Source: an uncultured Pseudanabaenaceae cyanobacterium (GTDB lineage Bacteria > Cyanobacteriota > Cyanobacteriia > PCC-9006 > JAAUQQ01). Taken from it: a stretch of 35,980 nucleotides of DNA. A program made the position numbers and the translations under genes. The DNA is taken from the NCBI GenBank assembly GCA_938021205.1, contig CALIGI010000242.1:1-35980 (forward strand), written 5' to 3'. Below are positions 8,172-16,113 of this stretch, in pieces. The notes beneath the pieces were generated by a model. That model did no database searches. It saw nothing but the letters and a program-made list of their open reading frames with translations, and was not told the DNA's origin. Every line of letters begins with the position of its first letter. The stretch's first letter is position 1.

Positions 8172-9176
8172 TTATTGACCTGCTAATGCATTGAGTTGAA
8201 TGGGATTACGCTGGAGATGTAGCTCTAGCCCCTCTCTAAGCCATTCAGGGCATAAGGATAACTTTGACCCCTTGAGCAGGAATCTCCAGGGCGCTGTGGC
8301 AGCACGCTTGAGGGGCAGTTGACGATTGGCAATGGTCCAGCGGTAGACGTCACCCAGGCCGGAGCGGTGGGGGCAGAGGTTCCATTTGCGCTCGAGGTAC
8401 CGCATGGTCTCTTTGAGGCTGCGATCGCTCCAGCGGAACTGATAAAGCGCTAGGTCGGTGGGTGTGAAGCTGGGGTCGAGCTGAGGATTCAGGAAGGTGA
8501 CCTGAGCTGCTGGTTCTAGCAAAACCCGACGCTCCTGCTCCTTAAGCTGCAGGCTTAAGTCAATGTAGCTAAAGGGCTCATCCACCAATGGATCAAAATT
8601 GATGGCCTTGAGAATAGCGGTACGAATCATGAAGCAGTGGGCGTCGACGCCGTCAACACTTTTGCGATGAAGCGGATGCTTAGGGACAGGTTGGCGGTGG
8701 AGTAGCTGCCCCTGGCAGAGTTGCTGGCGACCATTGGCTTTTTTCTTGAGGCTCATCTTAAGCCCTGCAATGTGGATCTGTTTAGCGGGACCCTGGCCAT
8801 CGCCTTCTAGGACGAGGGGGGTAACGACATCAGCTTGCTTTTTCTCTGCGCAGGAAATGAGCTGTTCTAACCAGCCTGGCTCTACCAAAATGTCATTGTC
8901 TAGAAAGACCACATAATCCACCTCGGGCAGCATAGCCAAGGCCAAGTTGCGTGCCTCGTTGACGCGGAGGTGGCGCTCCAAACGAATCAGCTTGAGATTG
9001 AGATGGCGCTTGGCCATGCGCTGCAAATACTGATGTGTGGGTTTGGGGCTATTGCCATCTACATAGATGAGATGAAACGGATAGCGAGTGGTGGAGATGA
9101 GGCGTGATAGGCAAGACATAGTGGGACTATAGCGTTCACGCTGAATAACCACGATGGCAACGCTGGGAAGGCTCAT
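8172..9176 (-). CDS. Family 2 glycosyltransferase
   Basis: A 334 aa GT-A fold, family 2 glycosyltransferase. The N-terminal strand VAIVVIQRERYSPTMSCLSR is the nucleotide-sugar-binding start; HLIYVDGNSP (about 35-44) matches the usual VDNxS block, and the metal-binding DxD motif is FLDNDI with D93 and D95. The segment DAHCFMIRTAILKAI around 185 is the acceptor-side GACMLIRR-like motif found in family 2 members. There are no membrane segments, so it likely works at the inner face of the membrane on an envelope glycan. The donor and acceptor cannot be predicted, and no polysaccharide cluster surrounds it. The ATG at 9176 lacks a clear ribosome-binding site. Confidence 0.85.
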   Translation of the reverse strand: MSLPSVAIVVIQRERYSPTMSCLSRLISTTRYPFHLIYVDGNSPKPTHQYLQRMAKRHLNLKLIRLERHLRVNEARNLALAMLPEVDYVVFLDNDILVEPGWLEQLISCAEKKQADVVTPLVLEGDGQGPAKQIHIAGLKMSLKKKANGRQQLCQGQLLHRQPVPKHPLHRKSVDGVDAHCFMIRTAILKAINFDPLVDEPFSYIDLSLQLKEQERRVLLEPAAQVTFLNPQLDPSFTPTDLALYQFRWSDRSLKETMRYLERKWNLCPHRSGLGDVYRWTIANRQLPLKRAATAPWRFLLKGSKLSLCPEWLREGLELHLQRNPIQLNALAGQ

Positions 9177-9873
9177 ACTAAGGAAACCAAGTGAAGACGA
9201 TTACAGTGGCTTCACCCTGACTCGGTCCATGACAAGGGCAACAAGCGTGGGAGAGGTTTCCAGTCCCAAGCATGCCGCATATCTACGGAAGAATATGGGA
9301 GCTAGTTGCTTTGATACTGTGATTATCACATAGACCTCTGGGGGCACGTCGACTCATTAGCGACCTTCTTCGTCAAAAGCTCAGAAAATACCCGTAGATG
9401 TCAGCGAGGTGTGAATTTTTTTCCATAGAAACACGTAGGTGACGAGATGCTAGTGATTGGGTCGGCTCATTGGAAACAATGGGCTTGATTTTCAGCTTCA
9501 GTCTGACCTGAAGCGGTTAGGAACTGCGTGAGTTGTTCGACAGAATGAGCTTGAGCTCAAGCTAAGCGAATGACGACGAGATGAGAGCTCCAGGGTGATG
9601 ACATAGCGTGCTGAGGCCGTTTGGCTGTGATGCTGTTAAAGCCTGGGTTGACTCTAGCCATTAAGTCGCTGCTGGAGAAGGCGCGATTGCAGGAGCAAGT
9701 TTGGATGACGCAATCTTTTGCTAGGGAAGTCCTTGCCCTGGCTTTTGACCTAGGCTAAGCTCTGTGGGCGATGATGGGTGGCGGAAGCTACAGAGCTGTT
9801 TTCATTGATGTCTGTTGGCTGAAACTTTGGCGGATGGCTACAGGTCGCTGTTAAATCGCGAATAAATCGCGAA
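9177..9873. other. Intergenic region, 697 bp
   Basis: Divergent space between the glycosyltransferase (minus) and bioY (plus). It holds a perfect 16-bp palindrome (AGCTTGAGCTCAAGCT, 9548-9563), a possible 42-codon ORF (9630-9758) and a short direct repeat just before bioY (AAATCGCGAAT twice around 9853-9874). No riboswitch or RNA gene was recognised. Confidence 0.45.
9630..9758 (+). CDS. Possible small protein or gene remnant (42 aa)
   Basis: An ATG-started 42-codon frame whose product looks protein-like: a hydrophobic/basic start (MLLKPGLTLAIKSLLEKARL) and an amphipathic second half ending LALAFDLG. A TGAGG stretch lies upstream, but at poor spacing (about 12 nt). It could be a genuine small protein, the remnant of a longer decayed gene, or chance. 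No family is recognised. Confidence 0.25.
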   Translation: MLLKPGLTLAIKSLLEKARLQEQVWMTQSFAREVLALAFDLG

Positions 9874-10509
9874 TTGGACTGCTTTCGCATTTCACTGATT
9901 GGGATTATTTTTCCTTTGGCGCTTCCCCTTTACTTAATTTGGGCGGTTGTGGGCTTGCTGTTGACCATTGGCGGCACACTATTGGAGGTTGCGATCGCCA
10001 GTCCTGCAAGCCTCTGGGGGAGCGGTAGCCTACAGGTGCATAGCCTAGGGGTGACCTTTCAGGTGGGAGCAGTGCTGTTTACGGCCTGTCTAGGGGGGCC
10101 TACGGCTGGTGCTTTGGCCCAGGTGTCCTATGTTGCCCTAGGGATTCTGGGGGTGATGGGGCAGGCAATTTTTGGTCAAGGGGGAGGTTTGGGCTATGTG
10201 CACCAGCCCACCTTTGGCTATTTGTTGGGATTTATTCCGGGAGCTTGGCTTTGCGGGCTGTTGGCTTTTCGGCTGCGTCCCCAGGTGGAAATGTTGGCGG
10301 CGAGTTGTCTGGCAGGGCTGACGGTCATTCATGCCTGTGGGGCTTTGTATTTGACGGTGTTTGGCCTTTTGGGGCTCTTGGATTTGGGCACGTTTAGTCT
10401 GGGCCAGGCGCTGATTCGCTATTCTCTGGGGGCTTTACCAGCCCATGGGGCGATCGTCTGTGCAACGGCGGTCCTCGCTTTTTGTCTGCGTCGCGTTTTA
10501 CTTTATTAA
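9874..10509 (+). CDS. bioY: Biotin transporter BioY family protein
   Basis: A 211 aa integral membrane protein of the BioY family, the substrate-binding S component of ECF-type biotin transporters; some BioY proteins also work without the energising module. Six hydrophobic segments cover almost the whole chain. Family motifs are LTIGGTLLEV near 32, LTACLGGPTAGALAQ-type sequence near 68-85, the GQGGGLGYV block and the following PTFGYLLGFIPGAWLCG (about 111-127). The TTG at 9874 is the first start codon in the frame after a TGA at 9820-9822, and the conserved part begins soon after it, so the start is uncertain by a few residues. lspA follows 82 bp downstream on the same strand, an arrangement I believe also occurs in other cyanobacteria. 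No biotin-synthesis gene is present. Confidence 0.88.
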   Translation: MDCFRISLIGIIFPLALPLYLIWAVVGLLLTIGGTLLEVAIASPASLWGSGSLQVHSLGVTFQVGAVLFTACLGGPTAGALAQVSYVALGILGVMGQAIFGQGGGLGYVHQPTFGYLLGFIPGAWLCGLLAFRLRPQVEMLAASCLAGLTVIHACGALYLTVFGLLGLLDLGTFSLGQALIRYSLGALPAHGAIVCATAVLAFCLRRVLLY

Positions 10510-10591
10510 GGGTCTATGCGCTGAATGAGCTCCCCCTTCCTGGGCGGTTTGCAGAATTTCAGCCGATTGGATTGTTGGATTAGGCCCATCG

Positions 10592-11131
10592 TTGCGACAG
10601 GATAGCCCGTTGAAATACCCGAGAAATCTATTGTTTTGGCTGGCCGCGATCGTTGGCTTGCAGCTTGATCGCTGGAGCAAGGATTGGGTTATGGCCAGTT
10701 TTGAGCTAGGTGAGTCTTGGCCCCTCTGGCCTGACGTGTTCCATTTCACCTATGTAGAGAATCCTGGGGCTGCTTTTAGCTGGTTTTCCGGTTATGGCTT
10801 GCAGCTACGCTGGTTGTCCCTGATTGTCAGCGTTGTCTTGATGCTGGTGGCCTGCTTTGGTTCCCGTATGGTGCGTTTGGATCAGGTGGGATTGGGTTTT
10901 TTGTTTGCGGGGGCATTTGGCAATGGGATTGATCGTTTTGCTGCGGGGCGAGTGGTAGATTTCCTCGATTTCCGCTTGATTAATTTTGCGGTGTTTAATC
11001 TGGCGGATGTGTTTATTAATTTGGGAGTGCTCTGCTTCCTCGTTGGCCTATTTTGGCCGGAGCCATCCCAGCGAGAGGAAGCTGAACCGGGGGGAGAGGA
11101 GACCGTTGAGCCACCTCCATCAGAATCGTGA
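10592..11131 (+). CDS. lspA: Lipoprotein signal peptidase (signal peptidase II)
   Basis: A 179 aa inner-membrane aspartyl protease that cleaves the signal peptide of diacylglyceryl-modified prolipoproteins. It has four hydrophobic segments and all family blocks: the N-terminal QLDRWSKDWV (variant of LDQxTK), VENPGAAFSWF, FLFAGAFGNGIDRF with the first catalytic Asp, VVDFLDF, and VFNLADVFINLG with the second catalytic Asp. The C-terminal tail from about 155 is Glu/Pro-rich and longer than usual. Two TTG starts are in frame, at 10592 and at 10610; the second has AGGAT about 6 nt upstream and would give 173 aa, so it may be the true start. It is probably co-transcribed with bioY. Confidence 0.93.
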   Translation: MRQDSPLKYPRNLLFWLAAIVGLQLDRWSKDWVMASFELGESWPLWPDVFHFTYVENPGAAFSWFSGYGLQLRWLSLIVSVVLMLVACFGSRMVRLDQVGLGFLFAGAFGNGIDRFAAGRVVDFLDFRLINFAVFNLADVFINLGVLCFLVGLFWPEPSQREEAEPGGEETVEPPPSES

Positions 11132-11240
11132 TTGACTCAATCTATCCAGTAGAATCCGCTAAAATTGAGATTAAGCATTAAATGGGACCGAATGTTTGAG
11201 TTCTCTGGGTAATGCTGTTCTTTCCTTGGGATCACCTTCA

Positions 11241-11852
11241 ATGCCACAGGGGTATGACACCCAAGACTTAATTGAAATTCTGGAACTCGAGCGCCAGGCT
11301 TGTTTAGAGGGCAAGCGGCTCTATGTGAGTGAATTGGCTTCTTCGGGTCATCCCATTTTGGATCACTTTGCCAAGACGGAAGGAATGCAGAAGTACAATG
11401 CTTTCCAGGGGTTTAAGGCCGCTGTCCATGTCTACCAGCAGCAGCAAAAGGTCTCTGGGTTAGTTTGGCAGCAGGTGACGGTCCGTGGGGAAAGTATGGG
11501 CTTTCCGGTGGTGCATTCCCAGTTGATGGCATTACCCGATGATTTGGAGCAGCTTAGGGGCTATGTTGCACCGCTGCTGGGGTTGTGGGGACGTATGACA
11601 GCAGGTTTAGATCTTTACCTGGCGGTGGAGCAGGGGAAAAACTTTTTGCCTGCGACAGAGGCGGATGTGGCGGCGATCGCGGCTCGAACCCATTGGGCAA
11701 CGCTTCAGGCTTGGGAGCGAGAAGATTTCTTTGAGATTTTGTTGCAGCTGGGCTGGGGGCAGCCTGAAGAGGCCGCCCAATGGCGAGCTTGGCCAGACTC
11801 AGGGAGTGAGTATTTCCATGGGGTTTTGCCGGGACGGAGGCCGATTTGCTGA
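11241..11852 (+). CDS. Conserved hypothetical cyanobacterial protein (203 aa)
   Basis: A soluble protein starting MPQGYDTQDLIEILELERQA. I recall similar proteins in many cyanobacteria, none with a known function. Visible features are a Cys/Arg-containing first helix (LERQACLEGKRLYVSEL), a central segment VSGLVWQQVTVRG, and a tryptophan-rich C-terminal part (HWATLQAWERED, LQLGWGQPEEAAQWRAWPDS) ending in GVLPGRRPIC. The ATG at 11241 is chosen because the recognisable family sequence begins there, with GGGAT upstream; the frame can be extended to a TTG at 11196, adding 15 residues. It follows lspA on the same strand but with about 110 bp between them, so it may be separately transcribed. Confidence 0.7.
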   Translation: MPQGYDTQDLIEILELERQACLEGKRLYVSELASSGHPILDHFAKTEGMQKYNAFQGFKAAVHVYQQQQKVSGLVWQQVTVRGESMGFPVVHSQLMALPDDLEQLRGYVAPLLGLWGRMTAGLDLYLAVEQGKNFLPATEADVAAIAARTHWATLQAWEREDFFEILLQLGWGQPEEAAQWRAWPDSGSEYFHGVLPGRRPIC

Positions 11853-12460
11853 TGGGGCTGGGCTGGGGCCGCACAAGCATTCCGCAGTGGCTTTGGGTCG
11901 TTACAACGGGATGGGCGATCGCCACCTCCCTAAGCTTCATGCACTGGGCCAGCCCATTGAGCCGTTAGCACCGACCAGCCTTGCATAAAAGCAAGTTCCA
12001 ACTCAACAGGTTTCCACTTCAGCTCAACAAGTCCAAGGCATAGGCTGCTACAACCCCAAAAGTTCTTGATGCCTTCTCGAACTGAGAGTGTATCAACGTC
12101 GACTGACCTATGCCAACTTGTAAATTGGCCCAATAAACCCGGTTCTCAAACGAAGGCGAGAATTCCTCCAAGTCCAGTCATTGCAAGGCTTTAACGAGAA
12201 TTCACGCAACAGAACTTAACGACCAGATTTAGAACTGCCCCTAGCGAAATAGTCAGCTAGATATGGTTTGCTACCTTTTGTCACATGACGCAGCAACAAC
12301 ACGCAACCACGTTTAGCGGTAGTCAATCTGAAATTTACGACAATCGCTCTGCATACCCGATTCATTTCAACTGTAAATAACGCTAATCGGCGGACCTCTT
12401 CGCCCACCTACGTAACGGTTCCTCTTTGCCATTCATCCAAATATCCAAGGAATATTTTCA
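11853..12460. other. Intergenic region upstream of the haloperoxidase, 608 bp
   Basis: No convincing ORF on either strand and no RNA gene recognised. One HIP1 octamer lies at about 11916; the next one downstream is at about 14824, so the haloperoxidase region carries none. The haloperoxidase promoter is presumably in the last 200 bp. Confidence 0.45.
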
Positions 12461-14362
12461 ATGACTGATCGCCGCCAGGATTCCTACGCCGTTCGCCTCG
12501 AAGCAGCAGAACTTGCTCGCAGCAGAGACCACGAAACCCACAAAGCCAATGGGGATGAGCAGCGCTATGCAGGCGCGAAGTATTTCATGTCCTTCACTAA
12601 AGGATTGCCTCACAATCCTGAGACTGGATTGTTGGGAGACCCTCAAGATTTTGTTGAGTTTCGCCGGGCGATCGATGATGGTTTCATTGATCCCTTCACA
12701 GACCGCGTCCGCCACGGTGCAAAATTTACAGTCACCACAAACAGCAATGGTCAGGAAACAGTCACTCCCGTTCCTTGCCCACCCAACAATTTTCGCCAAT
12801 GGGAAGCTCCTACAGCAGGCTTAGCCTTCGATTTAGAAGGGCCAGATGCTGAGGCTGTAACGATGCCGCCTGCTCCTCCCCTGATGAAAGCTCCAGGAAT
12901 CGTCAACCCCGAACTCGCCTTGGAGATGGCAGAGGTCTATGAATTAGCAATTCTCAGAGATACACCCTTCACAGCTTTTGAAAATGCTCCTAACCCCGTC
13001 GGCCCACCAAATGCAGATGCAGTTCGTCTCACAAAGTCCATCGGCAATCTGAATAAGCTGGACTACATTAAGGCATCTCAAGGGGACTGCTGCGAACAAA
13101 TCGGGCGTCCTCGAAAGGTCAAGAACGGCATTCTGGATGAGCAAACGGTATTCCGAGGCTCTTCTCCTGGCGTAGAAGTGGGTCCCTATCTCTCTCAGTT
13201 CCTGCTGCTCGGTAATCTGGATCGAAACAAAGGGGGAACAATCGCTGAAGGTCTTATCAGCTATGGCGTTCTCCAAATCGATCAAAAGGTTCCTATTGCA
13301 GAACCTGGCAGAAATTACATGGTCAATAAAGACGACTATGTAAGCGTCCAGCGAGGCCTAAAACCTGCTGCGGGCGAGACCTATGTTTCCCATAACGGCA
13401 AAGTGGCCATAGCCCCGGCTCGTCCTGGACGTCGGTTTATGTCGACTCCCCGTGATTTAGCGACCTACGTTCATTACGATGCCTTATACGAGGCTTATTT
13501 GAATGCCTGCTTGATTTTGTTAGACATGGAGACTCCATTTGACTCAGCCTTTGACCAACTCTCTGGCAGTGGGGCCGCAGCTGGAAACGGTAAAACCAGA
13601 CGTAATGCGAGTGGCTTTGCACTCTACGGTGGCCCCCATGTTTTAACGCTGGTCACGGAGGTGGCAACTCGGGCGCTTAAAGCGGTACGTTTCCAAAAAT
13701 ACAACAATCACATCCGTCTAAGGCCTGAAGCGTTGGCAGCACGATTGGAACTGGTTCGCGCAGGCTCAGAGTTCAAAGGAACTGCCCCGACTTCACTCAC
13801 AGAAGATGTGAGTCAATTGGCAACAGCTCTGAAAGATACGCTAGCAGATGTCCAAAAGATCTCCGGCAATCAAACTTACTTCCTGCCCATGGCCTTTCCC
13901 GAAGGGTCTCCCATGCACCCTGCCTATGGCGCAGGCCACGCAACGGTAGCAGGAGCCTGTGTCACGATGCTCAAAGCCTTCTTTGATACGAGTGCTGTCC
14001 TAGCAACAAATGACAAACAAGAAGTTGCTTTTAGAACCCTCACATCTAAAGACAAACCCATTGCCTATCGTCCTCCCGCCCAGGCGAATGCGACATGCCT
14101 AGATGAAGGCACACCCATCCCTGGAGAAGATAACCAGTTCCTCACACTCGAAGGAGAACTTAATAAGCTGGCGGCCAATATTTCCATCGGTCGCAACATG
14201 GCTGGCGTTCACTTCTTCAGTGACTACTACGACAGCCTGCGCATGGGGGAAAAGATTGCCATTGGCATGCTTGAGGAACAGGCCCTCACCTATCCCACCG
14301 ATACCTTTGTGCTGTCTATCCCCACCTTCGATGGTGATGTTATTCGGATTGGCCGCCGATGA
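12461..14362 (+). CDS. Vanadium-dependent haloperoxidase
   Basis: A 633 aa enzyme of the vanadium haloperoxidase / PAP2-like superfamily, the size of algal and cyanobacterial bromoperoxidases. Such enzymes use hydrogen peroxide to oxidise halide and so halogenate organic compounds. The vanadate pocket motifs are all present: K-x7-RP as KYNNHIRLRP (about 412-421), HPAYGAGHAT with the expected acid-base His at 493, and GRNMAGVHFFSD with Arg578 and the expected metal-ligating His584. In the second motif the common PSGH is GAGH, so an Ala replaces the vanadate-contacting Ser. No signal peptide is visible. The ATG at 12461 follows AAGGAATATTTTCA. Halide preference cannot be read off safely. The gene and its flanks (11.9-14.8 kb) contain no HIP1 octamer, though a similar HIP1-free gap occurs at 18.3-21.2 kb, so this is weak evidence of transfer. 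Confidence 0.93.
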   Translation: MTDRRQDSYAVRLEAAELARSRDHETHKANGDEQRYAGAKYFMSFTKGLPHNPETGLLGDPQDFVEFRRAIDDGFIDPFTDRVRHGAKFTVTTNSNGQETVTPVPCPPNNFRQWEAPTAGLAFDLEGPDAEAVTMPPAPPLMKAPGIVNPELALEMAEVYELAILRDTPFTAFENAPNPVGPPNADAVRLTKSIGNLNKLDYIKASQGDCCEQIGRPRKVKNGILDEQTVFRGSSPGVEVGPYLSQFLLLGNLDRNKGGTIAEGLISYGVLQIDQKVPIAEPGRNYMVNKDDYVSVQRGLKPAAGETYVSHNGKVAIAPARPGRRFMSTPRDLATYVHYDALYEAYLNACLILLDMETPFDSAFDQLSGSGAAAGNGKTRRNASGFALYGGPHVLTLVTEVATRALKAVRFQKYNNHIRLRPEALAARLELVRAGSEFKGTAPTSLTEDVSQLATALKDTLADVQKISGNQTYFLPMAFPEGSPMHPAYGAGHATVAGACVTMLKAFFDTSAVLATNDKQEVAFRTLTSKDKPIAYRPPAQANATCLDEGTPIPGEDNQFLTLEGELNKLAANISIGRNMAGVHFFSDYYDSLRMGEKIAIGMLEEQALTYPTDTFVLSIPTFDGDVIRIGRR

Positions 14363-14628
14363 GTCGCTTACCTCGCAAACCCGCTCGATTCCAGCCGCCC
14401 CTTCGGGGGCGGGCAGCGACCCAGACTCTCAAGCACCTTGAACCAGAGCGACCCTCCGTTGCAGCTTATCGCTCTCCCATAGGGTCACCCAGCAAGCCAA
14501 AAGTTAGGCCCGTTTCACCACCGAGAAGAAAATGCTTAGGTGGATTAATGCCACTCTGGCGATGGATCGGAGTCCTCACGACAATGCTGAGCCTATTTAT
14601 CCTCAGCAACTCTCTCTTGGGGCGCTAA
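14359..14628 (+). CDS. Small basic protein with one C-terminal membrane segment (89 aa)
   Basis: The ATG overlaps the haloperoxidase stop codon in the ATGA arrangement typical of translational coupling. The first 60 residues are Pro/Arg/Lys-rich and probably disordered (MSRLPRKPARFQPPLRGRAA...). Residues about 65-87 form a single hydrophobic segment (PLWRWIGVLTTMLSLFILSN). Such a layout would suit a tail-anchored membrane protein with a basic cytoplasmic part. I recognise no family, and the frame has no strong codon signature, so it may be a chance frame. Confidence 0.4.
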   Translation: MSRLPRKPARFQPPLRGRAATQTLKHLEPERPSVAAYRSPIGSPSKPKVRPVSPPRRKCLGGLMPLWRWIGVLTTMLSLFILSNSLLGR

Positions 14629-14642
14629 ACTCGCTCATTCAT

Positions 14643-14674
14643 CGGTGAGTTCTGGTCGCTGCCAGGACTCACCG
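14643..14674. terminator. Hairpin between convergent haloperoxidase unit and nurA
   Basis: A 13-bp stem (CGGTGAGTTCTGG at 14643-14655 pairing with CCAGGACTCACCG at 14662-14674, one G-U wobble in the plus-strand RNA) with loop TCGCTG. It sits between two convergent transcription units, as a terminator would, but no T-run follows on either strand. Confidence 0.45.
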
Positions 14675-14725
14675 CCCAGCTAATACACCTTGGCCTGCTC
14701 CAAGTCTTTCATCAAAACCCAGTCT

Positions 14726-15853
14726 CTATCGCCGCCGCACCTTGCTCACCATCTTGCGAGACAACCGCAGCTTTAACCCTTCCTCTTCAGACCAATCCTG
14801 GAGCAAACGATAGAAAGCATTGCGATCGCCTGTCCTCAACACCGCCACCTGATCCGCCGTCTCAATGGCATAGGGATAGCCCCCACCAATTACAACCTCT
14901 CCCCGCACCCAGTTCAACACCTGCTCCAGCCGCCCAGCTTCTCGAATCCAAGCGGGCAATTCTAAGCGAGCCGGAAACCCATCATTGGTTTTGAGATAGG
15001 TATAGTCAATGCGATCCTTGTGAGGGCCATAGAGCTTGCCGAGGATATCGCGCTTGCAGCGGAAGAGAGGCGTGCGATCGCCCCATTCCATCATTGGATT
15101 CACCACCTGAGCATCATGGCTAGAAACAATGGGCGGTAGCTGAAAGCTTAGTTGCAGCAGCGTCACGAGGTCCAATGCATAAGAGGTATCGATATAAGCC
15201 ACGAGAGGCACTCGACAACAATCACTGGCATCAAGCAACTGCATCAGACAGTTCACATAAAATTCCTGAGCTTCTGGGTCAAAAGCCTCTGAGAAGGTTG
15301 CGACAAGGGAACCGTCCAGCAACACAAGGCAGTTCTCATCCCGCTCATGCTCCTCGATGTATTCCACCAGGCGCTGGGTTTCCATCTCAAAGCGACGCAT
15401 ATTGACCTGGCGATCTACCGCTTCTCCCTTAAACGGTCTCAGCTCCAGCGGTGTCATCAGATCTAAGCGAATGTCTTTTTCATAGCTACCATCACTGTGG
15501 TGAGGATTTTCAAACCAGCCAATCTGGACCAAAGCGACTGGAATGGAAATATCCTTGCTGGGGTAAATTTGGGAGCCATCCACCGCAAAGGTCCGAACTC
15601 CCGTCAGAATCTCCCGCACCCAGGTAAAACTTTCCTCACGGTTATTCCAACGCAAGGGAAATTGAAAAACACCTTCCTGCGTTTCTAGCAGCGGCTCAAT
15701 CAGGCTATTGACCTGGGCTGCGTCTAACTGGGGCAGTTGCTTAAACGCAGTTCGATATTGCTGGAGCAGACCGAGGGTATCGAGATCAAAATTTTTGAAG
15801 TCTTCCCGCTTGCTCTTCAGCAGGGAGCGAATTTCAGCAGGGCGGGTCGGCAT
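14726..15853 (-). CDS. nurA: NurA-domain DNA repair nuclease
   Basis: A 375 aa protein with the NurA nuclease domain. In archaea NurA is a 5'-3' nuclease working with the HerA helicase in double-strand-break end resection; cyanobacteria carry stand-alone homologues of unproven role. Motifs seen: the first metal-binding aspartate in AVDGSQIYPS (D92), a second in VLLDGSLVATF (about 177-187), the VAYIDTSYA block, and the C-terminal region TADQVAVLRTGDRNAF. The N-terminus is helical and charged. The ATG at 15853 has no clear ribosome-binding site. Neither HerA nor a Rad50 partner is nearby; an SbcD/Mre11-type gene lies 10 kb away on the other strand. It converges on the haloperoxidase unit. Confidence 0.85.
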   Translation of the reverse strand: MPTRPAEIRSLLKSKREDFKNFDLDTLGLLQQYRTAFKQLPQLDAAQVNSLIEPLLETQEGVFQFPLRWNNREESFTWVREILTGVRTFAVDGSQIYPSKDISIPVALVQIGWFENPHHSDGSYEKDIRLDLMTPLELRPFKGEAVDRQVNMRRFEMETQRLVEYIEEHERDENCLVLLDGSLVATFSEAFDPEAQEFYVNCLMQLLDASDCCRVPLVAYIDTSYALDLVTLLQLSFQLPPIVSSHDAQVVNPMMEWGDRTPLFRCKRDILGKLYGPHKDRIDYTYLKTNDGFPARLELPAWIREAGRLEQVLNWVRGEVVIGGGYPYAIETADQVAVLRTGDRNAFYRLLQDWSEEEGLKLRLSRKMVSKVRRR

Positions 15854-16113
15854 GGACCAACAGGTTCATATGTTCTACAAAAACCATTGAACCACGCAAA
15901 TTAGAGATTAAGGCGTAATGATTTGAGATTTTGCAAAGTTCTAGGGATGGCGATCGCATCACTCTGTGACATCCCATAGGACTCCTCGGTCACTATGGCA
16001 GAATGGGGATTGGTGCAGTTTCAAGCTCTCTATCAACAATAGAGGTGGACACTTGGTCCAACAGCACTGCCATAGCAAATCTTTGTTAAGCCGTTATTCC
16101 CCCTTTATCTTCT

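Noticed and set aside
7932..8186. 84-codon plus-strand frame in the gap before the glycosyltransferase
   Set aside because: GTG start without a ribosome-binding site, no recognisable domain, and it runs into the 3' end of the convergent glycosyltransferase gene.
11916..14824. Absence of HIP1 octamers across the haloperoxidase as proof of horizontal transfer
   Set aside because: A similar HIP1-free stretch occurs at about 18.3-21.2 kb across an ordinary signalling gene, so the gap alone is not evidence of transfer.
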